Of a DNA stretch of 64,000 bases, positions 7,469 to 14,110 are shown in pieces. Below the pieces are notes generated by a model that was not told the DNA's origin, searched no databases, and saw only the letters and a program-made list of their open reading frames with translations. Each line of letters opens with the position of its first letter. The stretch's first letter is position 1. Both the position numbers and the translations under genes were made by a program. The stretch is from Prostheceraeus crozeri (Eukaryota; Platyhelminthes; Polycladida; Euryleptidae), in NCBI GenBank assembly GCA_907163375.1, contig CAJQUW010007076.1, positions 16,001 through 80,000 of the forward strand, written 5' to 3'.

Positions 7469-7924
7469 ATGAATCCAACTGCCTCATTTTATTCACGACC
7501 CTCCTACGTAAGTGGTGGAGGACAAATTTACATCGGTGCTCGCCGCCAACGTGGAGGTAGCATACTTGGTGCACTGAAATCTGTTGTAGCACCTCTCATA
7601 TCCAATGTCGGTAGATCTTTAAAACGAAATGTTTTAAGTAATGCCGTTGGCTTTGCTGGTGATGTTGCTAGTGATCTTTCCAGAGGTAGAAGTTTTAAGA
7701 GCAGTTTGTTGAATCGTGGGAAGGAACGCGGTTTAAAAACATTGAAGCAGACCATTGCTGGTGTTACTCAAGGAAAGAAATCACCTAAACGAATGAAAAA
7801 AGGAAGGAGGAAACATCGCGGAGCTGGTAAGGTGCGATCTTCAGTCAAAAGGCATTCACGCAAACGTCGTAGAGGCTCTAATCATTCATCAGGCGCTAAA
7901 CGACGACGCTGCTATAACTTCTAA
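7469..7924 (+). CDS. pVI/pX-like basic capsid-cement protein, 151 aa
   Basis: A glycine-rich N-terminus, then QRGG at 27-30 followed by an amphipathic helix (about 31-58), then a strongly basic C-terminal half of KR/RR repeats. This plan matches adenovirus pVI and small core proteins and their proposed relatives in adintoviruses, which are cleaved by the viral protease and may disrupt membranes. The QRGG site parallels QKGG in the 118-aa protein. It lies directly before the capsid-type gene (2-nt gap). Function is inferred from architecture and context. Confidence 0.6.
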   Translation: MNPTASFYSRPSYVSGGGQIYIGARRQRGGSILGALKSVVAPLISNVGRSLKRNVLSNAVGFAGDVASDLSRGRSFKSSLLNRGKERGLKTLKQTIAGVTQGKKSPKRMKKGRRKHRGAGKVRSSVKRHSRKRRRGSNHSSGAKRRRCYNF

Positions 7925-7926
7925 TC

Positions 7927-9204
7927 ATGGAGTGTAAAACTTCCGGTTTTTGTTTGTTTGATCAACAAGCCATACAGACAGATATTCTTAGTTCAAGTAT
8001 TGTAGATTATCATCCTCGAACAGCTGAGAATGCTGGCCCCATTGAATTTGTTATTCCTGGTGGTAGTGATGACTACATAGATTTGAGTTATGCGATGCTT
8101 GATTTGAGGTTTAGAATTCAGCAAGCAGATGGAACTGCTATTGACGATGCACATAAAGTTGGACTGAACAATTTACCATTGACTACATTACTTCGCGATG
8201 TTTCTCTAACGATTGGAGAGCAGCAGGTGGAAGGTGGTCAAAGCGATTATCCCTATAAATCATATTTCAATCATGTATCACAGTTTCATCCAGCAGCACA
8301 AAAAAGTCATATGGAAGCCATGGGATGGTACAGAGATGAAGCAGGAAAATTTGATGTTGAAACAAACAGTGGCTTTGTAAAGCGATCTGCTATGATTAAA
8401 GATAGTAGAGTATGTCAGCTATATGGTCCGCTGAATTTAGACTTCTTTAGACAGTCAAAGTTTTTACTCTGTAATACCAGCATGCGACTCAAGCTGACAT
8501 TGAATAAGCCTGAATTTGCGCTGAATGCATTTGCTAAAGTTGACAATTTTAGAATTCATGTGGAAGATATTGCACTTTACATTCGTCGAGTAGTACCGAA
8601 TCCAAGTGTCATTAGAGGGCATGCTGAAGGTCTTAACCGCCAAAATGCCATTTACCCCGTTCAGCATACAAAGCTTCTCACCTTTACAATTCCGAAAGAT
8701 CAAAAGAGTTTCATGAAAGATGGCCTCTTTCCATCGGAAGCACCGAAGCTCCTCATGGTGGCAATGGTTGAAAATGATGCATTTAATGGTAATATAAAGA
8801 AGAATCCTTTCAATTTTAAACACAATCAGTTAAGTGAAATTGCTTTACGTGTTAATGGTGTGAGTCATCCTGGTCCACCCTACAAACCAGATTTTGCTTC
8901 GGATCAATTTATGCGCAGTTATGTTGATTTTATGGATGTCTTTGGCTTTTACAATACGGATGACACCAACGGACTGACTATGAAAGAGTTTAAGAGTGGA
9001 TATACTATTTATGCATTTGATTTGACTGCTGACAGCGATATTAGTGCACCCTATCGTCAAGCGAACGTGCCTCATAATATTCGTTTGGATTTGACGTTCA
9101 AAAGAACACTACCTGAGACGATCAATGTATTAATTTATGCAGTCTTCGATTCAAATATTGAAATTACAAAGTATCGTGACGTGATTCTTCAGTATAATCG
9201 TTAA
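7927..9204 (+). CDS. Capsid-type protein, F54H12.2-like, 425 aa
   Basis: The N-terminal third has the signature of proteins annotated in many invertebrate genomes as F54H12.2-like: IEFVIPG followed by DDYIDL, a DVSLTIG strand and a YPYKSY turn. These are repeatedly linked to Polinton/adintovirus elements, and the beta-rich composition suits a jelly-roll capsid protein. No other large beta-rich protein in the cluster is a better major-capsid candidate, so that role is proposed here without structural proof. The stop shares its last base with the protease ATG (TAATG). Copy B differs by a single residue; copy C is frameshifted near 63735. Confidence 0.65.
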   Translation: MECKTSGFCLFDQQAIQTDILSSSIVDYHPRTAENAGPIEFVIPGGSDDYIDLSYAMLDLRFRIQQADGTAIDDAHKVGLNNLPLTTLLRDVSLTIGEQQVEGGQSDYPYKSYFNHVSQFHPAAQKSHMEAMGWYRDEAGKFDVETNSGFVKRSAMIKDSRVCQLYGPLNLDFFRQSKFLLCNTSMRLKLTLNKPEFALNAFAKVDNFRIHVEDIALYIRRVVPNPSVIRGHAEGLNRQNAIYPVQHTKLLTFTIPKDQKSFMKDGLFPSEAPKLLMVAMVENDAFNGNIKKNPFNFKHNQLSEIALRVNGVSHPGPPYKPDFASDQFMRSYVDFMDVFGFYNTDDTNGLTMKEFKSGYTIYAFDLTADSDISAPYRQANVPHNIRLDLTFKRTLPETINVLIYAVFDSNIEITKYRDVILQYNR

Positions 9205-9665
9205 TGAGTTGGTTGACTGCTGACGATATTAAGACTAAAGTGCAGCGTAATGCAGACGAAGCGACGTTGAAAGCTTTCGATAATGTCTATTCACTCGATA
9301 CCTTACCACCTGCAGTAAATCACTATCCCATCTTTATTGTGCTAAACACTCATTCGCAGAATTTAGGCGGTGAGCATTGGAAAGCGATCTTTATTGGAGA
9401 AGACCGACGTGGTGAACTATTTGACTCTCTTGCTCAACCTCCAAATATACCAACACAGCAGTGGTTGAGAAAACATACGCGTCAATATCAGCGAAATGAA
9501 CGCATACTACAACATCCACTTTCATCAACGTGTGGTGCTTTTGTACTGTACTTCATCTTAAGACGTTTACATGTATCTCGATTTGCATCTGTTATTCAAA
9601 ACTTTTCATGTAATCCATCCTCTAATGAAAAAATGATTTGTAAGTTCTATCATGATTTGAAATAA
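9204..9665 (+). CDS. Adenain-like cysteine protease, 153 aa
   Basis: The catalytic residues are in the order of adenovirus protease and Ulp1: GGEHW with His58, ELFDS with Asp74, Gln103, and STCGAF with Cys110. The length is close to other Polinton proteases, shorter than adenovirus protease. The enzyme is expected to cut virion precursors at Gly-Gly sites, and two candidate sites are visible in the 118-aa and 151-aa proteins. The start overlaps the capsid gene stop by one base. The stop codon lies within an AATAAA signal. Confidence 0.88.
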   Translation: MSWLTADDIKTKVQRNADEATLKAFDNVYSLDTLPPAVNHYPIFIVLNTHSQNLGGEHWKAIFIGEDRRGELFDSLAQPPNIPTQQWLRKHTRQYQRNERILQHPLSSTCGAFVLYFILRRLHVSRFASVIQNFSCNPSSNEKMICKFYHDLK

Positions 9666-9696
9666 AAACATCATGTTGGAAAAATTGTTTTTTATT
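9661..9696. terminator. Convergent poly(A) signals
   Basis: AATAAA on the plus strand at 9661-9666 contains the protease stop codon. AATAAA on the minus strand at 9696-9691 contains the stop of the TBP-like gene. The two convergent gene blocks therefore end within 36 bp. Same layout in copy B. Confidence 0.65.
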
Positions 9697-10237
9697 TTAC
9701 AATCCGCTGGGTACGTACATACTCAATGAGATAGTCTAGGATCACATTTGCTTGTACATGAGATTTTAGTCCAGTAATGATCACTTTACTATTATGAAAG
9801 ATTGCCACATGCACAGGTAACCAACAACTAATGAGAGCTGCAGGAAAAAGTTCGGGTTCATAACACAAACTGTAACTGCTGGTACGAATCTTCAAAAATG
9901 ATAGACTGTCACTCAATTGAGTAGAGATCACCATATTGTCCACAGTCAGATTCGACATCACACACCTCTCCCTCTTCCATATCCGACGTAGTAGTCTTTG
10001 TAGCTCTAAGCGCATTGACTGCGCCGATGAATGAGAAAGGGCGCCGAGAATCTGTACAGTCCCATTTGGGAAGAGTTGAAGATTCCGTGAATTGTTCATC
10101 TTCACCACTAACATTTGAGGACGGCCCGGGTAATACTTGCTGTTTGGAAGCTGTTGGTGTAATGTTGTGAGATCGATTTTGGTGTAGAGTCTGAAGCGAC
10201 GGAGAATGTTGACGATGGTGTAGCGATGGCGCTTCAT
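9692..10237 (-). CDS. TATA-binding-protein-like protein, 181 aa
   Basis: The ATG at 10237 gives a protein of the size of the TBP core. It has the two direct repeats of the TBP saddle: repeat 1 about 7-88 and repeat 2 about 93-175. Repeat 2 is clear, with YEPELFP at 126-132 and F147-x3-KVIITG-x-KS, and repeat 1 has the equivalent YYP and LFPNGTV-x-ILGA. Of the four phenylalanines that TBP inserts into DNA, three appear kept (F56, F131, F147), while the fourth position is Pro40. TBP nucleates transcription pre-initiation complexes, so the element may direct its own promoter class. The frame overlaps the preceding PC4-like ORF. Copy B differs by one residue. Confidence 0.75.
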   Translation of the reverse strand: MKRHRYTIVNILRRFRLYTKIDLTTLHQQLPNSKYYPGRPQMLVVKMNNSRNLQLFPNGTVQILGALSHSSAQSMRLELQRLLRRIWKRERCVMSNLTVDNMVISTQLSDSLSFLKIRTSSYSLCYEPELFPAALISCWLPVHVAIFHNSKVIITGLKSHVQANVILDYLIEYVRTQRIVK

Positions 10238-10559
10238 GATGAAAGAATGAGTAAATTGAGCGATGTACCTTCCTTTTATACTTTTCCCAACTACCTTGAT
10301 GAAATGTGAAGTTAGTATGAAGTTGGGAATGATAGAGTTGAATTCGCCGATTGTTGACGCGCAGCCAGATGCGATTTCCAATACGTGAATGTCTTTTCAT
10401 ATAGAAGTATTTCAAGTCCTTCATGATATGATGTAGAGATTGAAAATGACGATAAGATAAAGCAAACTCTCTTCTCACATTTCCAGTTGAATCTTTGAAA
10501 TAGACGTTTCGATCATGATCCGTTTCAATACGTTGTAGGGAATCTAATTTCCAACTCAT
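9909..10559 (-). CDS. PC4-like protein with long tail, 216 aa
   Basis: Residues 1-107 align by eye with almost the whole 118-aa neighbour: LDSLQ start, a D-x-D/N-R/G-NV-x-FK strand, an L-x-RHF/RQF helix, then IWL and the WEKYKRKVHRSI end. The strand pattern followed by an L-x-x-x-F/W helix recalls the PC4/p15 ssDNA-binding coactivator domain; this fold call is tentative. The second half (108-216) is Ser/Thr/Gln-rich and overlaps the TBP-like gene in another frame, so it may be partly a by-product of that overlap. An ATGCAAAT motif lies 35 nt upstream. Confidence 0.5.
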   Translation of the reverse strand: MSWKLDSLQRIETDHDRNVYFKDSTGNVRREFALSYRHFQSLHHIMKDLKYFYMKRHSRIGNRIWLRVNNRRIQLYHSQLHTNFTFHQGSWEKYKRKVHRSIYSFFHHEAPSLHHRQHSPSLQTLHQNRSHNITPTASKQQVLPGPSSNVSGEDEQFTESSTLPKWDCTDSRRPFSFIGAVNALRATKTTTSDMEEGEVCDVESDCGQYGDLYSIE

Positions 10560-10581
10560 GATGTGTGGTAGTCATGTCTGA

Positions 10582-10938
10582 TTAAGATTTGCATAGTAGG
10601 GCGATGAACTCACGACGAATAAATGTCATGATGGAGCGATGTATATATCTTCTATACTTCTCCCAATTGTATTTGCGAAATGAGAAACAGTTTGCGGAAT
10701 GAGAATGGTAGATTTGAATTTCATTTCTGTAATGTTGAAGCCAAACTTGATCACCCAAGGAGATGAATCTTAATGTTTCAAAATATTCCAAATCCCTCAT
10801 GATATCATTGAGGTTGACAAATTGTCGCCATGTTAATGTAATTCCTCTTGATGTATGACCATGAGAATTTTTGAAATGTACGTTTCCATCACGATCAACT
10901 CTGATATATTGTAGAGAGTCCAAAATCCAAGTCTTCAT
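10582..10938 (-). CDS. PC4-like protein, tandem paralogue, 118 aa
   Basis: The ATG at 10938 is chosen over an upstream TTG. The whole protein is one copy of the domain described for the neighbouring 216-aa protein, so a tandem duplication is evident. The helix segment RQFVNLNDIMRDL and the C-terminal IHRSIM block are the most conserved parts. PC4-like proteins bind single-stranded DNA and modulate transcription or repair; placing two beside a TBP-like gene suggests a transcription module. Its last codons contain the ATGCAAAT motif of the next gene. Identical in copy B. Confidence 0.5.
   Translation of the reverse strand: MKTWILDSLQYIRVDRDGNVHFKNSHGHTSRGITLTWRQFVNLNDIMRDLEYFETLRFISLGDQVWLQHYRNEIQIYHSHSANCFSFRKYNWEKYRRYIHRSIMTFIRREFIALLCKS
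10587..10594 (-). promoter_or_regulatory. ATGCAAAT motif upstream of the 216-aa PC4-like gene
   Basis: Minus-strand ATGCAAAT, 35 nt before the ATG at 10559, embedded in the last codons of the preceding gene. Confidence 0.4.
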
Positions 10939-10944
10939 GATGTT

Positions 10945-10952
10945 ATGCAAAG
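10945..10952 (+). promoter_or_regulatory. ATGCAAAG motif in the divergent promoter
   Basis: Lies between the diverging 118-aa (minus) and 465-aa (plus) genes, 29 nt before the ATG at 10974. Conserved at 41903 in copy B. Confidence 0.45.
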
Positions 10953-10973
10953 TTGCAGATTAGCAATATAAAA

Positions 10974-12371
10974 ATGTCGTTTTATCATATTTTGCTTAGC
11001 AATGCGGCTACAAAGAGATTTACTAGTAATCGAGCTGCACTCTTTTCTACTCCCATTGATCATGTACAACAGCTAAATGGAAATTGGGAAGTGGGTGTCA
11101 CTCAACTTGTTTATAGCAACTGTGTCTATACTTTTGATCATGAGGTGATGACTATTAATATGAGGCGTACAGCTGCTTACCAATGTGAAAAGGGGTGCCG
11201 AGTATACATTCCACAGTGGTCAAAGAAAGATCTCTTATCATGTAAAAAGTTTATATATGATTTCTTGAATAAAGCGTGTAAACATATTGTCCAATTTACT
11301 CCGCACAATGATGATTATAATTATGTACATCATGTAGTTGAGAAAGATTGGATTGTTGGTTTAAGTCCAAGTTTAAGAAATGATTTAGGCTACCTCGCTA
11401 GCGCCTTAACAAGCTATGATAATTTTAACGTTAATTACCACATAAGTGGTCATAAACAGTTAATATATCGAGAGGAAGCTTATTATGTAGATCTTATTCC
11501 AAGAAATGAGAAGACGTTGGTGAAGAAGATTGTGATTAAGCCAAGAAAGACAAACATGACTCCTGAAACATTATTGAAGAAATTTAATTATCTCCTTCGA
11601 GTTGATGGTAAACAAGTGGCAACATTGACTTATATCAAATCATCTAATCATATTGCAATAAGCAAATTAAATGATGATGATCTAGTATTAGTTTGTTCAA
11701 AAGATTTTCATCAGTTCTTACGACATCGTTCTGCAGCTGTTCATGGAAAATCTGATATGCAACATTTACCATGTGAAAGGCCAAATCAATTTGATACAGA
11801 ATGGGCCGTATCTTTATACAGAAAGTGTGTAGAGCCTTTTGGTGGTTTCTTACATGAAACAAGAGTGTTGATGCCTCGCATTATTACTTCGGTTAAATTG
11901 GTTGTAGATTATTTAAATGAAGTGATTAATGAGCAACATATTTCATTTTCTGAAAAAGAAGGTACTTTGTCTCTCACTATAAATGGAAAAGGTATTGAAC
12001 TAATTATGGATAAAACTCTAATGGACATTTTGGGTTTTGATCAAAATATCTTTAAAAGTGGTACTGTAACCAAAGCTAGCGCAGACATGTCGCTATCGCG
12101 TCGTATTAACTATTTTCAGATATATTCCAATATTGGTGAAGATGTACGTGTGGGAGATGTTGAAGCTCCATTGCTAGCAATGATACCATACCAGCCAAAA
12201 AGCTGCAGTATTTTATCTGAGCATACTTTCAAGAAAGTGCATTATACAAAGCTGAAATCAAACTACATCCCACAAATTGATATTGCCATTTATGATGATG
12301 CTGGTGCGTTGATCCCTTTTCATAAAGATGCTGTGACAAGTATTACACTCCATTTCCGAATGAAGAGTTAA
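10974..12371 (+). CDS. Large virion-type protein 1, 465 aa
   Basis: Start set at the ATG at 10974, directly after a TATAAAA string that is too close to be a TATA box for this start. The N-terminus (LSNAATKRF followed by a NWEVGV-x-QLVY block) matches a widespread, uncharacterised protein family of invertebrate Polinton-like elements, and it is paralogous to the next gene. The protein is beta-rich with two similar halves; a minor capsid or spike role is plausible but unproven. Its stop overlaps the ATGCAAA motif of the next gene. No differences from copy B were noticed. Confidence 0.55.
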   Translation: MSFYHILLSNAATKRFTSNRAALFSTPIDHVQQLNGNWEVGVTQLVYSNCVYTFDHEVMTINMRRTAAYQCEKGCRVYIPQWSKKDLLSCKKFIYDFLNKACKHIVQFTPHNDDYNYVHHVVEKDWIVGLSPSLRNDLGYLASALTSYDNFNVNYHISGHKQLIYREEAYYVDLIPRNEKTLVKKIVIKPRKTNMTPETLLKKFNYLLRVDGKQVATLTYIKSSNHIAISKLNDDDLVLVCSKDFHQFLRHRSAAVHGKSDMQHLPCERPNQFDTEWAVSLYRKCVEPFGGFLHETRVLMPRIITSVKLVVDYLNEVINEQHISFSEKEGTLSLTINGKGIELIMDKTLMDILGFDQNIFKSGTVTKASADMSLSRRINYFQIYSNIGEDVRVGDVEAPLLAMIPYQPKSCSILSEHTFKKVHYTKLKSNYIPQIDIAIYDDAGALIPFHKDAVTSITLHFRMKS

Positions 12372-12378
12372 TGCAAAA
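12371..12378 (+). promoter_or_regulatory. ATGCAAAA motif upstream of virion-type protein 2
   Basis: Formed partly by the preceding stop codon (TAATGCAAAA). It is 40 nt before the in-frame ATG at 12411, which fits the spacing at the other genes better than the ATG at 12381. Confidence 0.35.
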
Positions 12379-12380
12379 GT

Positions 12381-13931
12381 ATGCTATTATATTTTTCCAA
12401 TGTGAATAATATGGAAAGTGAAAATAAGGACTCGTTTCTAATCTACTTGCCCAGTAATGCTTCTATGAATAAATTTCCCAAAAATAAACCATCAGACTAT
12501 CGAGTAGAATTAAATCGGCCACTGCATTTAGAAGGTGAATGGGAGGTTGGCGTTTCTAGTATTTGCTATGATAGCAATATTCAGAATGTGAATGATTTGG
12601 AAGAAATGATATTGACTCCTCGCACCCATGATGGAATAACGATGAATAATGCATTCCACTTCCCATACAATTTAACATCAGATGGAAAATGGAACTATGA
12701 ATGGATTCAGATAAAATCAGATTCTTATGAGCCATTTGGGAATGAGAAAATTATTAAGGCATTCAACAGTGGTAATACTTCCATCATGAAGAATAAAAAT
12801 CAGAAAGCTTATGAGTTTACTATCTATCATTGGAGTGGGAGACAGTTCCTCCGCTTTCATTCTTTTACTAAAGGTCTTACGCTGAGGTTGGATAGTGAAT
12901 TCTATCCGCATCTTGGTTTTGGCCATGGACTACATCTAACGTCAATTGCTACTGCAAATGTTAGAAAAGTTTATTCAAATCGAATCAACAAATTTCATTA
13001 TAGATTTAAAATATTTGATGAAGATGTTGTAGAATGCGAAGAACGCATCATTTTGAAAAAGCGTGGTGTTCAACCTTTATCACTTATTGAGTTAGTAAAA
13101 CGATGGAATGAGACTGTGGGTAAGAAGTATGGAGAAAAAATTATGGCGGACAAAAATAAGTTGGTTATTCAGAAATATAATGACAAACTTACAGTTTATT
13201 TCTCTCCAACCTTGCGTCATTTTGTAAGACATTATACGCCTATTATTGGAAGCGGTGTGGTGTATGGTTCTCATGAATATCACACTAAAGCTGATTCAGT
13301 TAATGATGAATGGTGGGTGGACATCTATGGTGATCGCATCAAGAAAATTTACCAGTCTTATGAAGAATCTAAAGTTGCTATCAATATAATGCCGCGTCTA
13401 TATCATACAGTTGAAAGCTTCATTCATGTAGTAAATCCTTATATACAACAGAAGTTGAAGCATGTGATGAAAAGTAAATATGATGCAAAGACACACCACA
13501 TTTCGTTTTCAATTGAAAATCAACGCGTTGTTCTGAAACTGGGTGATGACATTCAATGTCAATTGAGTAAAAATTTGAAAAAACTCTTTGGCTTTTCAAT
13601 GCTACAAACTGTGTTTGCTGCTGCGCATACGATTGGTATAGAAACACCAATGACACTTGATAAACATGAACAGCACCTTTACATTCAAAGTGATTTGATT
13701 TTACCTATTTCTGTTGGCGAGAAAAAAGAATACATTTTACGTGATTTCATTCATGATAAAGACGCTTCATATGGAATAGTCGAGAAGATGTTTGAATCTA
13801 TTTTCTATCATCCCGTCGTCAAACAAACTATACCCTCTATTGCTATCAAAATTACCAATGGTTTACAAGAGTGTATCCATGTGAAAGATACTAAATCCCT
13901 CGTAACTTTAGTGTTTCGGAAAACAAAGTGA
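12381..13931 (+). CDS. Large virion-type protein 2, 516 aa (506 from the second ATG)
   Basis: A paralogue of the preceding protein: an IYLPSNASMNKFP start and an EWEVGVSSICYD block are shared landmarks of the family. Two in-frame starts are possible; 12411 places the conserved N-terminus right at the start and fits the upstream motif spacing, so the 10-residue extension from 12381 may be untranslated. Like its neighbour it is predicted beta-rich and may be a capsid vertex, fibre or assembly protein; no function is established from sequence. AATAAA follows at 13955. Copy B differs by three residues. Confidence 0.55.
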   Translation: MLLYFSNVNNMESENKDSFLIYLPSNASMNKFPKNKPSDYRVELNRPLHLEGEWEVGVSSICYDSNIQNVNDLEEMILTPRTHDGITMNNAFHFPYNLTSDGKWNYEWIQIKSDSYEPFGNEKIIKAFNSGNTSIMKNKNQKAYEFTIYHWSGRQFLRFHSFTKGLTLRLDSEFYPHLGFGHGLHLTSIATANVRKVYSNRINKFHYRFKIFDEDVVECEERIILKKRGVQPLSLIELVKRWNETVGKKYGEKIMADKNKLVIQKYNDKLTVYFSPTLRHFVRHYTPIIGSGVVYGSHEYHTKADSVNDEWWVDIYGDRIKKIYQSYEESKVAINIMPRLYHTVESFIHVVNPYIQQKLKHVMKSKYDAKTHHISFSIENQRVVLKLGDDIQCQLSKNLKKLFGFSMLQTVFAAAHTIGIETPMTLDKHEQHLYIQSDLILPISVGEKKEYILRDFIHDKDASYGIVEKMFESIFYHPVVKQTIPSIAIKITNGLQECIHVKDTKSLVTLVFRKTK

Positions 13932-13954
13932 AGTCATTGTGATATGTTTATTGA

Positions 13955-13960
13955 AATAAA
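13955..13960 (+). terminator. Poly(A) signal after the virion gene block
   Basis: AATAAA 24 nt after the stop of the 516-aa gene. The sequence shared with copy B ends at about this point. Confidence 0.6.
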
Positions 13961-14110
13961 AATATGTATATGAAAAAGTCTTTTCACAGATATAGGGGGA
14001 ATGGGCTGACTGTAGGCATATATTCACAAGGAAGAAACGATCTCATGCGATACATAAAACAACCATGTATATCTACAAAAAGCAACATCAAAATACTGAG
14101 TTAAAGTTGA
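13961..14110. other. Short intergenic region, no gene seen
   Basis: AT-rich convergent 3' region between the 516-aa gene and the polymerase. The homology with copy B breaks down here. Confidence 0.6.

Noticed and set aside
8464-8823. 119-aa minus-strand ORF inside the capsid-type gene
   Set aside because: Antisense shadow; conserved only because the plus-strand gene is.
10966-10972. TATAAAA as TATA box of the 465-aa gene
   Set aside because: It ends 1 base before the start codon, too close to direct a transcript containing that start; the ATGCAAAG motif upstream is a better candidate.
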